Below, piece after piece: positions 17,037 through 26,195 of a stretch of 64,000 bases of DNA. This stretch comes from Streptomyces caniferus (lineage in GTDB: Bacteria > Actinomycetota > Actinomycetes > Streptomycetales > Streptomycetaceae). The stretch's first letter is position 1. Every line of letters starts with the position of its first letter. The notes beneath the pieces are model-generated. The model had not been told where the DNA came from and made no database searches. It saw only the letters and a program-made list of their open reading frames with translations. The position numbers and the translations under genes are program-made. The stretch is taken from positions 868,001 to 932,000 of the forward strand of contig NZ_BLIN01000002.1 in NCBI RefSeq assembly GCF_009811555.1, written 5' to 3'.

Positions 17037-18485
17037 TCAGACCGCCGGAGCCGGGTAGGTCGGGTACTCCACGCCGGAGACGTGCTGGACGACCCGGATG
17101 ACCTGGCACGAGTAGCCGAACTCGTTGTCGTACCAGAGGTAGAGGATCGCGTTGTCGCCGTCGACCTTGGTCGCACCGGCGTCGACGATCGAGGCGTGCC
17201 GCGAGCCCATGAAGTCGCTCGACACCGCGTCGGGGGCGGTGGTGAAGTCGATCTGGCGCTTGAGCGGCGAGGTCAGCGACACGTCGCGGAGGTAGTCGAG
17301 GACCTCCTGGCGGGTGGTCTCACGGCCGAGCCGCAGGCTGAGGATCGCGATCGACACGTCCGGCACGGGGACCCGGATCGAGCTGCCGGTGATCGGGGCC
17401 GTGAGCTCGGGCAGCGCCTTGGCGACGGCCGAGGCGGCACCGGTCTCGGTGATGACCATGTTGAGCGGCGCGGAGCGGCCGCGACGGTCGGCCTTGTGGT
17501 AGTTGTCCAGCAGGTTCTGGTCGTTGGTGAACGAGTGGACGGTCTCCACGTGGCCGCGCAGCACGCCGTACTCGTCCGCCATCGCCTTCAGCGGCGGGAC
17601 GATCGCGTTGGTGGTGCAGGAGGCGCAGGACAGGATCTGCTCGTCCGGCTTGATGGTGTCGTGGTTGACGCCGTGCACGATGTTGGGGACGTCGCCCTTG
17701 CCCGGCGCCGTCAGGACGACCTTGTCGATGCCGGGGCGCAGGTGCTTCGACAGGCCCTCGCGGTCGCGCCACTTGCCGGTGTTGTCGATGAGGATGGCGT
17801 CCTTGATGCCGTACGCCGTGTAGTCGACCTCGGAGGGGTCGTTGGCGTAGATCACCTTGATCTCGTTGCCGTTGGCGATGATCGTGCTGTTCGCCTCGTC
17901 GACGGTGATCGTGCCCTGGAACTGCCCGTGGATGGAGTCGCGGCGCAGCAGCGAGGCGCGCTTGACGATGTCCTGCTCGCCGCCCTGCCGGACGACGATC
18001 GCGCGCAGCCGCAGGCCGTTGCCGGAACCGGACTTCTCGATCAGCAGGCGGGCGACGAGACGGCCGATGCGGCCGAAGCCGTAGAGGACGGCGTCGCGCG
18101 GCTCGCGGCGCTCGATCTTGTCGGCACCCGTGGCGCCCGCGACGGCCTCGGCGGTGAACTCCGCCACCGAGAGACCGCGGTCGTCGGTCCGGTACGTCTC
18201 GGCGAGCAGGGCGATGTCGATCTGCGACGGGCCGAGGTCGAGCGAGGTGAGAGCCTGCAGAAACGGCAGCGTCTCGGTGACCGAGAGTTCCGCACCGGCG
18301 ATCTGCCGGGCGAACCGGTGGGTCTTGAGGATGCTGACCACCGACTTGTTCACCAAGGAGCGGCTGTGCAGCAGGACCGTCACGTCCCGCTCGCGGTGCA
18401 GCTTCCCGATGATCGGGATCATCGACTCCGCGATCTCCTCGCGGTTCTTCCAGTTGGTGAACGAGTCGTCATTGACAGCAGTCAC
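17037..18485 (-). CDS. Glyceraldehyde-3-phosphate dehydrogenase, long form
   Basis: 482 residues. The GAPDH core starts near residue 125 with NAD-binding VLYGFGRIGRLVARLL, has the catalytic Cys in SCASCTTNAIVPP, and ends with LYLWYDNEFGYSCQVIRVV. In front is an extra ~125-residue N-terminal region (EEIAESMIPIIGKLHRERDV...) seen in an actinobacterial long GAPDH class. The usual glycolytic GAPDH is about 335 residues, so this is likely a second isoform, perhaps for gluconeogenesis or the reverse reaction; pckG is nearby. ATG start. Confidence 0.93.
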   Translation of the reverse strand: MTAVNDDSFTNWKNREEIAESMIPIIGKLHRERDVTVLLHSRSLVNKSVVSILKTHRFARQIAGAELSVTETLPFLQALTSLDLGPSQIDIALLAETYRTDDRGLSVAEFTAEAVAGATGADKIERREPRDAVLYGFGRIGRLVARLLIEKSGSGNGLRLRAIVVRQGGEQDIVKRASLLRRDSIHGQFQGTITVDEANSTIIANGNEIKVIYANDPSEVDYTAYGIKDAILIDNTGKWRDREGLSKHLRPGIDKVVLTAPGKGDVPNIVHGVNHDTIKPDEQILSCASCTTNAIVPPLKAMADEYGVLRGHVETVHSFTNDQNLLDNYHKADRRGRSAPLNMVITETGAASAVAKALPELTAPITGSSIRVPVPDVSIAILSLRLGRETTRQEVLDYLRDVSLTSPLKRQIDFTTAPDAVSSDFMGSRHASIVDAGATKVDGDNAILYLWYDNEFGYSCQVIRVVQHVSGVEYPTYPAPAV

Positions 18486-18516
18486 AGGCTTATCTTTCGA
18501 GCTAGGCGGTGCTCAT

Positions 18517-18547
18517 ATGCTAGCGCGCCGCCATTTTCATCATTCAA
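18517..18547 (-). promoter_or_regulatory. Putative promoter of the long GAPDH gene
   Basis: On the minus strand, TTGAAT (18547-18542) is followed after 19 bases by TAGCAT (18522-18517), an HrdB-like pair in a locally A/T-rich patch. It lies about 32 bases before the start codon. The rest of 18486-18818 shows no gene. Confidence 0.4.
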
Positions 18548-18818
18548 ACGGTGCCCCTCGACCCGGATGTCATGATCGAATCTCGCTGCCGCGCCGGGGC
18601 CGGAATGCGCCGGTATGCGGGGTGATGGTGTCCGGATTTGCTGGCGTTTGCGCGCCTCTGCCGCTGAGCGGTCCTTGCCGTGAGAGCGCGAGGTGCCGAC
18701 CCCTCGGGGTGCTGCCCCGGGCGGACCGGCGAGGGCCCGGAAAGCCTCCGCGCCGATCGGCGACCCGCGACGCCATCGACGCCGCGCTCCGCGCATCCAG
18801 GGCCGCGGGACCGCGGAT

Positions 18819-20687
18819 CTAGGGCCGCACCGCATCCGGCGGCGGTTCCGCCTGGGCGGCGCGCACGATCAGCCGCTCGATCTCGGTCCCGCTGCTCGTC
18901 AGATGCGCGCCCAGCTCCCGGGCCACCGCCTTGCGTTCCGGGGTGACGCGGCCCGCGTAGAAGACGACCGGGCCGGTGTAGCGGCCGTCACGGCGCAGGC
19001 GGGCGATGTGCTCCAGGCCCTCCCGCGGATTACCGTCCCGCTCGATGTCGGAGATGATCAACGTCGGCGTCTCCACGGCCAGGGCGTCGTCGGCGGCGCC
19101 GGAATCCCTGGCGATCCGCACCACCGCGCCCGCCGCCCTGAACGCGCCTGCCAGCAAATCGTTGTTCCGCGGATGGTCGTCCACCCACAGGATGTGCACG
19201 CCCCGCAACAGTGCGCCGTCCGCGCGGGGCGCCGTGGTCTGCGCCGCGCCGTACGCCGGCGCCGGTGTCTGCGTCCCGGGCGGCGACGGCCGGAGGTGCG
19301 CGGCGGGCTCCGGCTGCACTGCGGCCCCCGCACGCAGCCGGAGCAGCAGCTCCTCGGACCGGGGCAGCGCCACCAGACCGTCGATCAGCGAGGTGAACTC
19401 CTGGTTGGCCACCATGTCGGGGAACCCGCTGGGCAGTTGGCGCTCCAGCCGGCTCAGCACCTCGCCCCGCCGGTCCACGTCCCCTTCCGGAAGATCGTGC
19501 TCTCGCAGGAAACGGGCCACCGTCGGCAGCTCCGCCGCGGGGATCGGACCGGGGGTCCGCAGCAGCCGGCGCACCTGCCGGTAGGTACGGAACTCGGCGA
19601 TCACATCGCCCGTCCCGGAGCCCGCGGCCCCGGCCACCATCCGGTAGAAGTCGGGGTAGAAGTACTGCAGGAGCAGCGTCCTGACGACCGCCTCGGGAGC
19701 GAAGTCGTCCCACATCGGATTGAGCGTCGCCTCCAGCACGAAGCCGTTCACCAGACGCTTGATGCGGCGGGGGTTACGGGCCGAGCGCTCCGCGAGCATC
19801 GTGGTCAGCCGCTCGTCCAGGAGCTGATCGATCCCGACGGTCCGGGCGCACCGCCGGATGTACTCCCGGACGCCCTGCTGGTCCGCCACCGGAATGCGGT
19901 AGCTCGTCTGGAAGATCTTCTCCATGAACGCCGAGGCGGCGGGCGACAGATCGTGTAACAGCCCGTTGGGCGCCAGCGCCGAACGGTCGCACCCGATGAC
20001 GAACGCCAGGCCCGGCACGTCCAGGTAGACCTTCACCGCCTCGCAGACCGCGAGCACCGTCTCCTCCGAGCAGCGGTCGAGGTCGTCGATGAAGACGACC
20101 AGCAGCCGGCGCGGCAGGAATTCCTCGGTCTGCGACCACTCCTGCACCAGGTCGCCGATCGCCCCGCGCATCTCGTTGCGCGCCTTGGAGTCGACGGACA
20201 GCGTCCGCCACAACTCGTCGACCAGACCGGCCGCCCCGAGCGGTCCGGCGGCGATCGTCGTCACCGCCCGTACGGCCCGGAGCAGCGCGCGCCGCTCGGA
20301 GAGCCGCTGCAGCGCCCGCCGCAGCACCCGTCGGTCGAACCGCATCAGGACGGACTTGATCAGCCCTTCCAGCGCGTCGGCTCCCTGCGAGGTCCAGGCG
20401 TTGTACCAGACGGTGTGCACCTCGGGGGCGTGCGCCAGCTCCGCGTCGACCAGCCGCATCAGGCTGCTCTTGCCCATGCCCCAGCCGGCGTCGACGGCGA
20501 GCGTGAAGGGGGTGGAGGCACGGGAGGCGACCAGCAGCCCGGCGAGCTGGCGGGCCGCCCGTCCTGCGCCGAGCAGATCCTCACCGGGCCCGGCCACCGG
20601 TTCGTCGTTGAGCAGCGCGAACGGGCCGTGCGACGAGGGTGCGGGCGAGGGGGCGGCGGGCGGGGGTAAGTGCGCCGAGGTGGTCAT
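18819..20687 (-). CDS. KAP-family P-loop NTPase fused to a receiver-like domain
   Basis: 622 residues. A KAP NTPase (about 20-470) has Walker A GWGMGKSS (residues 68-75), an inserted hydrophobic stretch (AVRAVTTIAAGPLGAAGLV) and Walker B LLVVFIDDLDRC, then NPRRIKRLVNGF as in KAP sensor regions. After a Pro/Ala-rich linker (about 470-495) comes a receiver-like domain: VHILWVDDHPRNNDLL (acidic pair), LIISDIERDG (phospho-acceptor position) and GPVVFYAGRVTPERKAVARELGAHLTS. KAP NTPases are membrane-associated. A fused receiver suggests signal-controlled ATPase action; this is inferred. The start is uncertain because no good RBS is visible; a GTG at 20804 is an alternative. Confidence 0.82.
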   Translation of the reverse strand: MTTSAHLPPPAAPSPAPSSHGPFALLNDEPVAGPGEDLLGAGRAARQLAGLLVASRASTPFTLAVDAGWGMGKSSLMRLVDAELAHAPEVHTVWYNAWTSQGADALEGLIKSVLMRFDRRVLRRALQRLSERRALLRAVRAVTTIAAGPLGAAGLVDELWRTLSVDSKARNEMRGAIGDLVQEWSQTEEFLPRRLLVVFIDDLDRCSEETVLAVCEAVKVYLDVPGLAFVIGCDRSALAPNGLLHDLSPAASAFMEKIFQTSYRIPVADQQGVREYIRRCARTVGIDQLLDERLTTMLAERSARNPRRIKRLVNGFVLEATLNPMWDDFAPEAVVRTLLLQYFYPDFYRMVAGAAGSGTGDVIAEFRTYRQVRRLLRTPGPIPAAELPTVARFLREHDLPEGDVDRRGEVLSRLERQLPSGFPDMVANQEFTSLIDGLVALPRSEELLLRLRAGAAVQPEPAAHLRPSPPGTQTPAPAYGAAQTTAPRADGALLRGVHILWVDDHPRNNDLLAGAFRAAGAVVRIARDSGAADDALAVETPTLIISDIERDGNPREGLEHIARLRRDGRYTGPVVFYAGRVTPERKAVARELGAHLTSSGTEIERLIVRAAQAEPPPDAVRP

Positions 20688-20870
20688 GCGCCCGGAGCGT
20701 ACCGATCCACGCCGCCGTCGGTCACCCGCGGAATCAGCGGTGCCCACGAGAGCGGGGCCGGGACGACGGCCACGGAGCGTCACTGCGCGTGAGACACCCC
20801 ACACCGTCCGCTGACCGACGTGGGGAAAAACACCGGGCAGGGTGCGATACGCGCCCGTAAGGTGGCGGAC

Positions 20871-22082
20871 ATGCAGGTGATCCAGTCAACGAAGCTCGCC
20901 AACGTCTGCTACGAAATCCGTGGCCCGGTGCTCGAGGAGGCCATGCGGCTGGAGGCGGCGGGTCACCGCATCCTCAAGCTCAACACCGGCAACCCGGCGG
21001 CGTTCGGCTTCGAGTGCCCGCCCGAGATCCTGGAGGACATCCTCCGCTCGGTCGGCACGGCCCACGGCTACGGCGACGCGAAGGGCCTGCTCTCCGCCCG
21101 CCGGGCGGTGATGCAGCACTACCAGACCAAGGGCGTCGAGCTCTCCGTCGACGACATCTACCTGGGCAACGGCGTCTCCGAGCTCATCCAGATGTCGATG
21201 CAGGCGCTGCTGGACGACGGCGACGAGGTTCTGGTGCCGGCCCCGGACTATCCGCTGTGGACGGCGTCGGTGTCCCTCTCCGGCGGCACCGCCGTGCACT
21301 ACCGCTGCGACGAGCAGGCGGACTGGATGCCGGACCTCGCCGACATCGAGCGCAAGGTCACCGACCGCACCAAGGCCATCGTCGTCATCAACCCCAACAA
21401 CCCCACGGGTGCGGTGTACGACGACGAGCTGCTCCGGGGGATCGCGGAGATCGCCCGTCGGCACAACCTGATCGTCTGCGCCGACGAGATCTACGACAAG
21501 ATCCTCTACGACGGCGTCACCCACACCCCCTTCGCCTCGCTCGCCCCCGACCTGCTGACCCTGACCTTCAACGGGCTGTCGAAGTCGTACCGGGTGGCGG
21601 GCTACCGCAGCGGCTGGATGGCGGTCTGCGGCCCGAAGGCGCACGCCGCCTCGTACATCGAGGGGCTGACGATCCTCGCCAATATGCGGCTGTGCGCCAA
21701 TATGCCGGCCCAGCACGCGGTCGCCACGGCCCTCGGGGGCCGCCAGTCGATCAACGAGCTGGTGCTGCCCGGCGGCCGGCTGCTGGAGCAGCGCGACACG
21801 GCGTACGAGCTGCTGACCCAGATCCCCGGTGTCAGCTGCGTCAAGCCGAAGGGTGCGCTGTACGCCTTCCCGCGGCTGGACCCCAACGTCTACAAGATCA
21901 AGGACGACCGGCGGATGGTGCTCGATCTGCTGCGCGCCGAGAAGATCATGATCGTCCACGGCACCGGCTTCAACTGGCCGGAGCCGGATCACTTCCGCCT
22001 GGTCACGCTGCCCAGCAAGGACGATCTGACGGATGCCGTCACCCGGATCGGCTCCTTCCTCGACGGTTACGGACAGTACTGA
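20871..22082 (+). CDS. Class I/II PLP aminotransferase (alanine aminotransferase-like)
   Basis: 403 residues. Fold-type I motifs: VINPNNPTGAVYDDELL, CADEIYDKILYDG, the PLP lysine in NGLSKSYRVAGYRSGW, and the final DHFRLVTLPSKDDL. It is close to AlaA-type enzymes that transfer amino groups between alanine and 2-oxoglutarate. The ATG at 20871 has AAGGTGG before it; an upstream in-frame ATG at 20820 would add a poorly conserved leader. It is divergent from the KAP gene. Confidence 0.92.
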   Translation: MQVIQSTKLANVCYEIRGPVLEEAMRLEAAGHRILKLNTGNPAAFGFECPPEILEDILRSVGTAHGYGDAKGLLSARRAVMQHYQTKGVELSVDDIYLGNGVSELIQMSMQALLDDGDEVLVPAPDYPLWTASVSLSGGTAVHYRCDEQADWMPDLADIERKVTDRTKAIVVINPNNPTGAVYDDELLRGIAEIARRHNLIVCADEIYDKILYDGVTHTPFASLAPDLLTLTFNGLSKSYRVAGYRSGWMAVCGPKAHAASYIEGLTILANMRLCANMPAQHAVATALGGRQSINELVLPGGRLLEQRDTAYELLTQIPGVSCVKPKGALYAFPRLDPNVYKIKDDRRMVLDLLRAEKIMIVHGTGFNWPEPDHFRLVTLPSKDDLTDAVTRIGSFLDGYGQY

Positions 22083-22135
22083 GCCGAAGGAATCTCTGTA
22101 CGACCGACAACTTTAGACTCTGTCCAAGCTAGGAT

Positions 22136-22161
22136 GGCCTCCTAGACGTTTTCAGGAGGCC
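22136..22161 (+). promoter_or_regulatory. Hairpin sequestering the ribosome binding site
   Basis: GGCCTCCT (22136-22143) is exactly complementary to AGGAGGCC (22154-22161), which contains the AGGAGG ribosome binding site of the next gene, with a 10-base A/T-rich loop. The start codon follows five bases later. Such pairing could limit translation. Confidence 0.45.
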
Positions 22162-22166
22162 GTCCC

Positions 22167-22616
22167 ATGTACGAACCGATCCGCACCAAGTCGGTCCACA
22201 CCATGGCCGCCGCCCCGGAGGTCCCGCACCGCTCCCGCGAGGAGGAGCTGGACATCCGGCTCGCCGGACAGCTGACCGCGCTGCTCACCGTCACCGACGA
22301 GCTGCACGCCCTGGTGACCCGGGAGGACGGCGGCCCTGTGGACGGTGCCGCGCCGGACGGCGCCGCGCTGGCCGCCGCGGCGGAGCACATCGCCGAGCAG
22401 GTCGCGCGGCTGAGCGACGGCCACTACCCGCTGCGCGCCGAACCCTCCGACGGCGGCAGTCCGTCCCGTGCCGAGTCCCTGCACCAGCGCGCCCACACCC
22501 TCGCCGGCAACGCCCTCGCGGTCGCCACGTCCCGCGGTGACGCCGCGGCGATGGCCCTGGCCGCTGAGCGGATGGAGGCTCACGCCGCACCCCTGCGGGA
22601 TCTCGCCACGGCGTGA
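22167..22616 (+). CDS. Hypothetical alpha-helical protein
   Basis: 149 residues, beginning MYEPIRTKSVHTMAAAPE. The body is predicted helical (DIRLAGQLTALLTVTDELHALV, then AAAEHIAEQVARL and SLHQRAHTLAGNALAVATS) and has no transmembrane segment. I do not recognise a family with a known function. It has a perfect AGGAGG, but that RBS can pair with an upstream octamer. A run of degenerate, non-coding sequence and the pckG gene follow on the other strand. Confidence 0.75.
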   Translation: MYEPIRTKSVHTMAAAPEVPHRSREEELDIRLAGQLTALLTVTDELHALVTREDGGPVDGAAPDGAALAAAAEHIAEQVARLSDGHYPLRAEPSDGGSPSRAESLHQRAHTLAGNALAVATSRGDAAAMALAAERMEAHAAPLRDLATA

Positions 22617-22722
22617 GCCGCGGGGCGACATCCCGTCCGCCCCTGCTCCCGGCCACCGGCCCCGCCCCGGTTCCGGCCTCGGCCCCGGCGTCACTCCACC
22701 GGCCCAGCGCGGCGACCCCGCT

Positions 22723-23073
22723 TCAGCCGGCCGACGCCTCGCACCGGTCCACGGTCCAGACCCTCGCCCGGTCACCCGGCGACAGGCCCGGTCCCGCGGC
22801 GCATCCGGCTGGACGACGTCCGCCGCGCCCGCCTCGATCAGCCGGGTGTGCGCCTCGGCGCTGTGCTCCTCGGCGCCGGAGAGCATCACCGCCGGTGGCC
22901 ACCGGGGTGTCCAGCGACGCCACGAGCGCGGAGTGCCCCTCGGCGTCGTACGCGTCCAACGGCTCCTCGATCCAGACCAGCCGGAACTCCTCCAGAACCC
23001 GCCCGCCCGGAGGCCACCCAGGCGGTACGCGCCCCGGCGGTGCGGATGCCCAACGAGCCGGGGCCCCGCACAC
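22723..23073 (-). pseudogene. Remnant of an enolase-superfamily (MR/MLE) dehydratase
   Basis: Two adjoining frames encode pieces of the mandelate racemase/muconate lactonising fold: LEEFRLVWIEEPLDAYDAEG and SLDTPVATG in one, and MLSGAEEH...LIEAGAADVVQPDAPR in the next. In intact enzymes these are contiguous (ATGEML...), so a frameshift lies at about 22892-22897 beside ATGG. The metal-binding Glu (IEEP) remains, but both ends of the gene are missing. Only the C-terminal barrel region survives. A decayed sugar-acid dehydratase is likely; its substrate cannot be told. Confidence 0.72.
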
Positions 23074-23090
23074 GAGGTGCGGGGCCCCGG
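23058..23090. terminator. Hairpin terminator after pckG
   Basis: Exact 13-bp arms (23058-23070 and 23078-23090) with a 7-base loop, 24 bases beyond the pckG stop codon on its downstream side. Confidence 0.75.
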
Positions 23091-23113
23091 CCGGGCGGTG
23101 AGTGGTGCGGCGG

Positions 23114-24937
23114 CTAGCCGAGCCGCTGGACCAGTGCGCGGTACTCGTCCCACAGCTCCTTCGGCGTGTGGTCGCCGAAGGTGTTGAGGTGCTCGGGGAT
23201 CAGCGCCGCCTCCTCGCGCCACACCTCCTTGTCGACGGTGAGCAGGAAGTCGAGGTCGGCGTCGTCGAGGTCCAGGCCCTCGGTGTCCAGCGCGTCCTTC
23301 GTGGGCAGCACGCCGATGGGGGTCTCGACACCCTCGGCCTTGCCGTCCAGCCGCTCGACGATCCACTTGAGCACCCGGCCGTTCTCGCCGAAGCCGGGCC
23401 AGACGAAGCGGCCCTTGTCGTCCTTGCGGAACCAGTTGACGTAGTAGATCTTCGGCAGCTTGGACTGGTCCTTGTCGGCACCGACCTTGACCCAATGACC
23501 CATGTAGTCGCCCATGTTGTAGCCGCAGAACGGCAGCATGGCGAACGGGTCGCGGCGCAGCTCGCCGACCTTGCCCTCGGCCGCGGCGGTCTTCTCGCTG
23601 GCGACGTTGGCGCCGAGGAAGACGCCGTGCTGCCAGGTCAGCGACTCGGTCACCAGCGGTACGGCGCTGGCGCGACGGCCGCCGAAGAGGATCGCCGAGA
23701 TCGGCACGCCCTTGGGGTCCTCCCACTCGGGCGCGATGATCGGGCACTGGCCGGCCGGGACGGTGAAGCGGGCGTTGGGGTGGGCCGCCGGGGTCCCGGA
23801 CTCCGGGGTCCAGTCGTTGCCCTTCCAGTCCGTGAGGTGCGCGGGCTTCTCCTCGGTCATGCCCTCCCACCACACGTCGCCGTCGTCGGTCAGCGCGACG
23901 TTGGTGAAGACGGAGTTGCCCCACATGGTCTTCATGGCGTTGGCGTTGGTGTGCTCGCCGGTGCCGGGCGCGACGCCGAAGAATCCGGCCTCGGGGTTGA
24001 TGGCGTAGAGACGGCCGTCCTCGCCGAAGCGCATCCAGGCGATGTCGTCACCGACGGTCTCGACAGTCCAGCCGGAGATCGTGGGCTCCAGCATCGCGAG
24101 GTTGGTCTTCCCGCAGGCACTCGGGAAGGCGGCGGCGACGTACTTGGCCTCGCCCTGCGGCGGGGTGAGCTTGAGGATCAGCATGTGCTCGGCGAGCCAG
24201 CCCTCGTCACGCGCCATGACCGAGGCGATGCGCAGCGCGTAGCACTTCTTGCCGAGCAGGGCGTTGCCGCCGTAGCCCGAGCCGTAGGACCAGATCTCGC
24301 GGTCCTCGGGGAAGTGCGAGATGTACTTGGTGGAGTTGCACGGCCACGGCACATCGGCCTCGCCCTCCGCCAGCGGCGCGCCGAGGGTGTGCACCGCCTT
24401 GACGAAGAAGCCGTCCGCACCGAGCTCGTCGAGCACCGGCTGCCCCATGCGCGTCATGGTGCGCATCGAGACCGCGACATAGGCGGAGTCGGTGATCTCC
24501 ACACCGATCGCGGAGAGCGGGGAGCCGAGCGGGCCCATGCAGAACGGGACGACGTACATCGTCCGGCCGCGCATCGAACCGCGGAAGATGCCCTTCTCAC
24601 CGGCGAAGAGCTCCCGCATCTCGGCGGGGGCCTTCCAGTGGTTGGTCGGGCCGGCGTCCTCCTCCTTCTCGGAGCAGATGAAGGTGCGGTCCTCGACGCG
24701 CGCCACGTCCGAGGGGTCGGACGCCGCGTAGTACGAGTTGGGTCGCTTGATCGGGTCGAGCTTCTTGAACGTGCCCTTGTCGACGAGCTCCTCGCACAGA
24801 CGCTCGTACTCCGCCTCCGAGCCGTCACACCAGACGACCCGGTCGGGCTGGGTGATCGCTGCGATCTCGTCGACCCAGGAGATGAGGTCCTGGTGACGGG
24901 TCGGATGGGCAGAGGGAGCCGCGTTGTCGCGCGCCAC
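23114..24937 (-). CDS. pckG: Phosphoenolpyruvate carboxykinase (GTP)
   Basis: 607 residues, the normal length of the GTP-dependent class. The catalytic cysteine and P-loop appear together in [15 protein letters not shown], and the manganese/PEP-binding region includes [18 protein letters not shown]. The reaction is oxaloacetate + GTP to PEP + CO2 + GDP, the entry to gluconeogenesis. The GTG start has AGGAGCG just upstream. A strong hairpin follows the stop. The long GAPDH gene, about 5 kb away, may belong to the same metabolic direction, but is not in its operon. Confidence 0.96.
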   Translation of the reverse strand: MARDNAAPSAHPTRHQDLISWVDEIAAITQPDRVVWCDGSEAEYERLCEELVDKGTFKKLDPIKRPNSYYAASDPSDVARVEDRTFICSEKEEDAGPTNHWKAPAEMRELFAGEKGIFRGSMRGRTMYVVPFCMGPLGSPLSAIGVEITDSAYVAVSMRTMTRMGQPVLDELGADGFFVKAVHTLGAPLAEGEADVPWPCNSTKYISHFPEDREIWSYGSGYGGNALLGKKCYALRIASVMARDEGWLAEHMLILKLTPPQGEAKYVAAAFPSACGKTNLAMLEPTISGWTVETVGDDIAWMRFGEDGRLYAINPEAGFFGVAPGTGEHTNANAMKTMWGNSVFTNVALTDDGDVWWEGMTEEKPAHLTDWKGNDWTPESGTPAAHPNARFTVPAGQCPIIAPEWEDPKGVPISAILFGGRRASAVPLVTESLTWQHGVFLGANVASEKTAAAEGKVGELRRDPFAMLPFCGYNMGDYMGHWVKVGADKDQSKLPKIYYVNWFRKDDKGRFVWPGFGENGRVLKWIVERLDGKAEGVETPIGVLPTKDALDTEGLDLDDADLDFLLTVDKEVWREEAALIPEHLNTFGDHTPKELWDEYRALVQRLG

Positions 24938-25175
24938 GATCGCTCCTAGATGAGGGTGTGGACGGATTTATGCCCGGTTTGCCGGAAAACCCGCTTCTTT
25001 TGTTTGCCTGCCCCTTGGGGGCCGCGACCCGGATGCTTCGTGACCGCTCATCCGGTGCCGACCGCACTCATTTGATCATCCGACCAGGATAGAGTTCTGT
25101 CCAGAGGGCACCTTCGTGACCGTCACCACTTCGACATGAATCCGTAACTTACGGTTGCGTAGGTAGCATGACGCC

Positions 25176-25892
25176 ATGACTTCCGCGCCTGACGCCGCCG
25201 AGAGCCAGCCCTCCTCCGCGCCGCCCGCGACCGCGGCGGTCGCCGCCGCGGCCGCGCCCCTCAAGCCCAAACTGCGCGGCTGGCTGCATGCCGGAATGTT
25301 CCCCGCCGTCCTGCTCTCCGGGGTCATACTCACCGCCCTCGCCGACAGCCCCCGCGGCCGCCTGGCCTGCGCCATCTACACCATGACCGCCTGCCTGCTC
25401 TTCGGCGTCAGCGCGCTGTACCACCGGGGCAACTGGGGGCCGCGGGCCGACGGCGTGCTGCGCCGGCTCGATCACGCCAACATCTTCCTGATCATCGCGG
25501 GCACCTATACGCCGCTGACGATGCTGCTCATGCCCGGGTCCCGCGGTCAGGCGCTGCTCTGGGCGGTCTGGGCGGCCGCACTGGCCGGGATCGCCTTCCG
25601 GGTCTTCTGGGTCGGCGCCCCTCGCTGGCTCTACACGCCCTGCTACATCGCCATGGGCTGGGCCGCCGTCTTCTTCCTGCCCGACTTCCTGCACACCGGC
25701 GGCGTCGCCGTCCTGGTGCTGGTCATCGTCGGCGGGCTGCTCTACAGCGCGGGCGGCGTGATCTACGGGATCAAGCGCCCCAACCCCTCGCCCCGGTGGT
25801 TCGGCTTCCACGAGGTCTTCCACTCCTTCACCCTGGCGGCCTTCGTCGTCCACTACGTCGGCATCTCCTTGGTGGCCTATTCGCACGCCTGA
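25176..25892 (+). CDS. PAQR/hemolysin III-family membrane protein
   Basis: 238 residues with seven transmembrane segments after a ~30-residue Ala/Pro-rich N-terminus. The family's putative metal-binding residues are in SALYHRGNWGP, RLDHANIFLIIAGTYTP and HEVFHSFTLAAFVVHYVG. Proteins of this family (TrhA/YqfA) affect membrane lipid homeostasis; the 'hemolysin' name is historical. It is divergent from pckG, with a 238-base gap containing both promoters. A 20-bp hairpin follows. Confidence 0.92.
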   Translation: MTSAPDAAESQPSSAPPATAAVAAAAAPLKPKLRGWLHAGMFPAVLLSGVILTALADSPRGRLACAIYTMTACLLFGVSALYHRGNWGPRADGVLRRLDHANIFLIIAGTYTPLTMLLMPGSRGQALLWAVWAAALAGIAFRVFWVGAPRWLYTPCYIAMGWAAVFFLPDFLHTGGVAVLVLVIVGGLLYSAGGVIYGIKRPNPSPRWFGFHEVFHSFTLAAFVVHYVGISLVAYSHA

Positions 25893-25922
25893 GGCGACAC
25901 CCGGGCCCCACGGCCCACCCGG

Positions 25923-25966
25923 CACGGCGCATGGCCGCGACCCCGAGGTCGCGGCCATGCGCCGTG
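25923..25966. terminator. 20-bp hairpin terminator
   Basis: Arms 25923-25942 and 25947-25966 are an exact 20-bp inverted repeat with a 4-base loop, 30 bases after the PAQR stop codon. The rest of the gap up to the TetR gene shows no coding sequence. Confidence 0.85.
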
Positions 25967-26195
25967 GTGCGCCGCCAGAAACCCGCCCCCTCGCACGAAA
26001 CACCCCTGCACCCGCGCCCACTGACGCACCAGTCCCCCGCTCATGCCAGCCCCTCCCGATGATCACTCAAAGTAATCAGCTTCACGCCACAGCGTGACAT
26101 GCCCCACTGACATTCGAGCTTCCGCTCCCTCGCCACCACCCCGCCCCCCGGAACTCACACCCGGCCGTGGCCTCCTGGACGCCTGATGCCCGAGA

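Noticed and set aside
22152..23924. Long minus-strand open frame running through pckG
   Set aside because: It is a shadow of pckG in another frame at its upper half; only the enolase-like piece below 23073 has family motifs.
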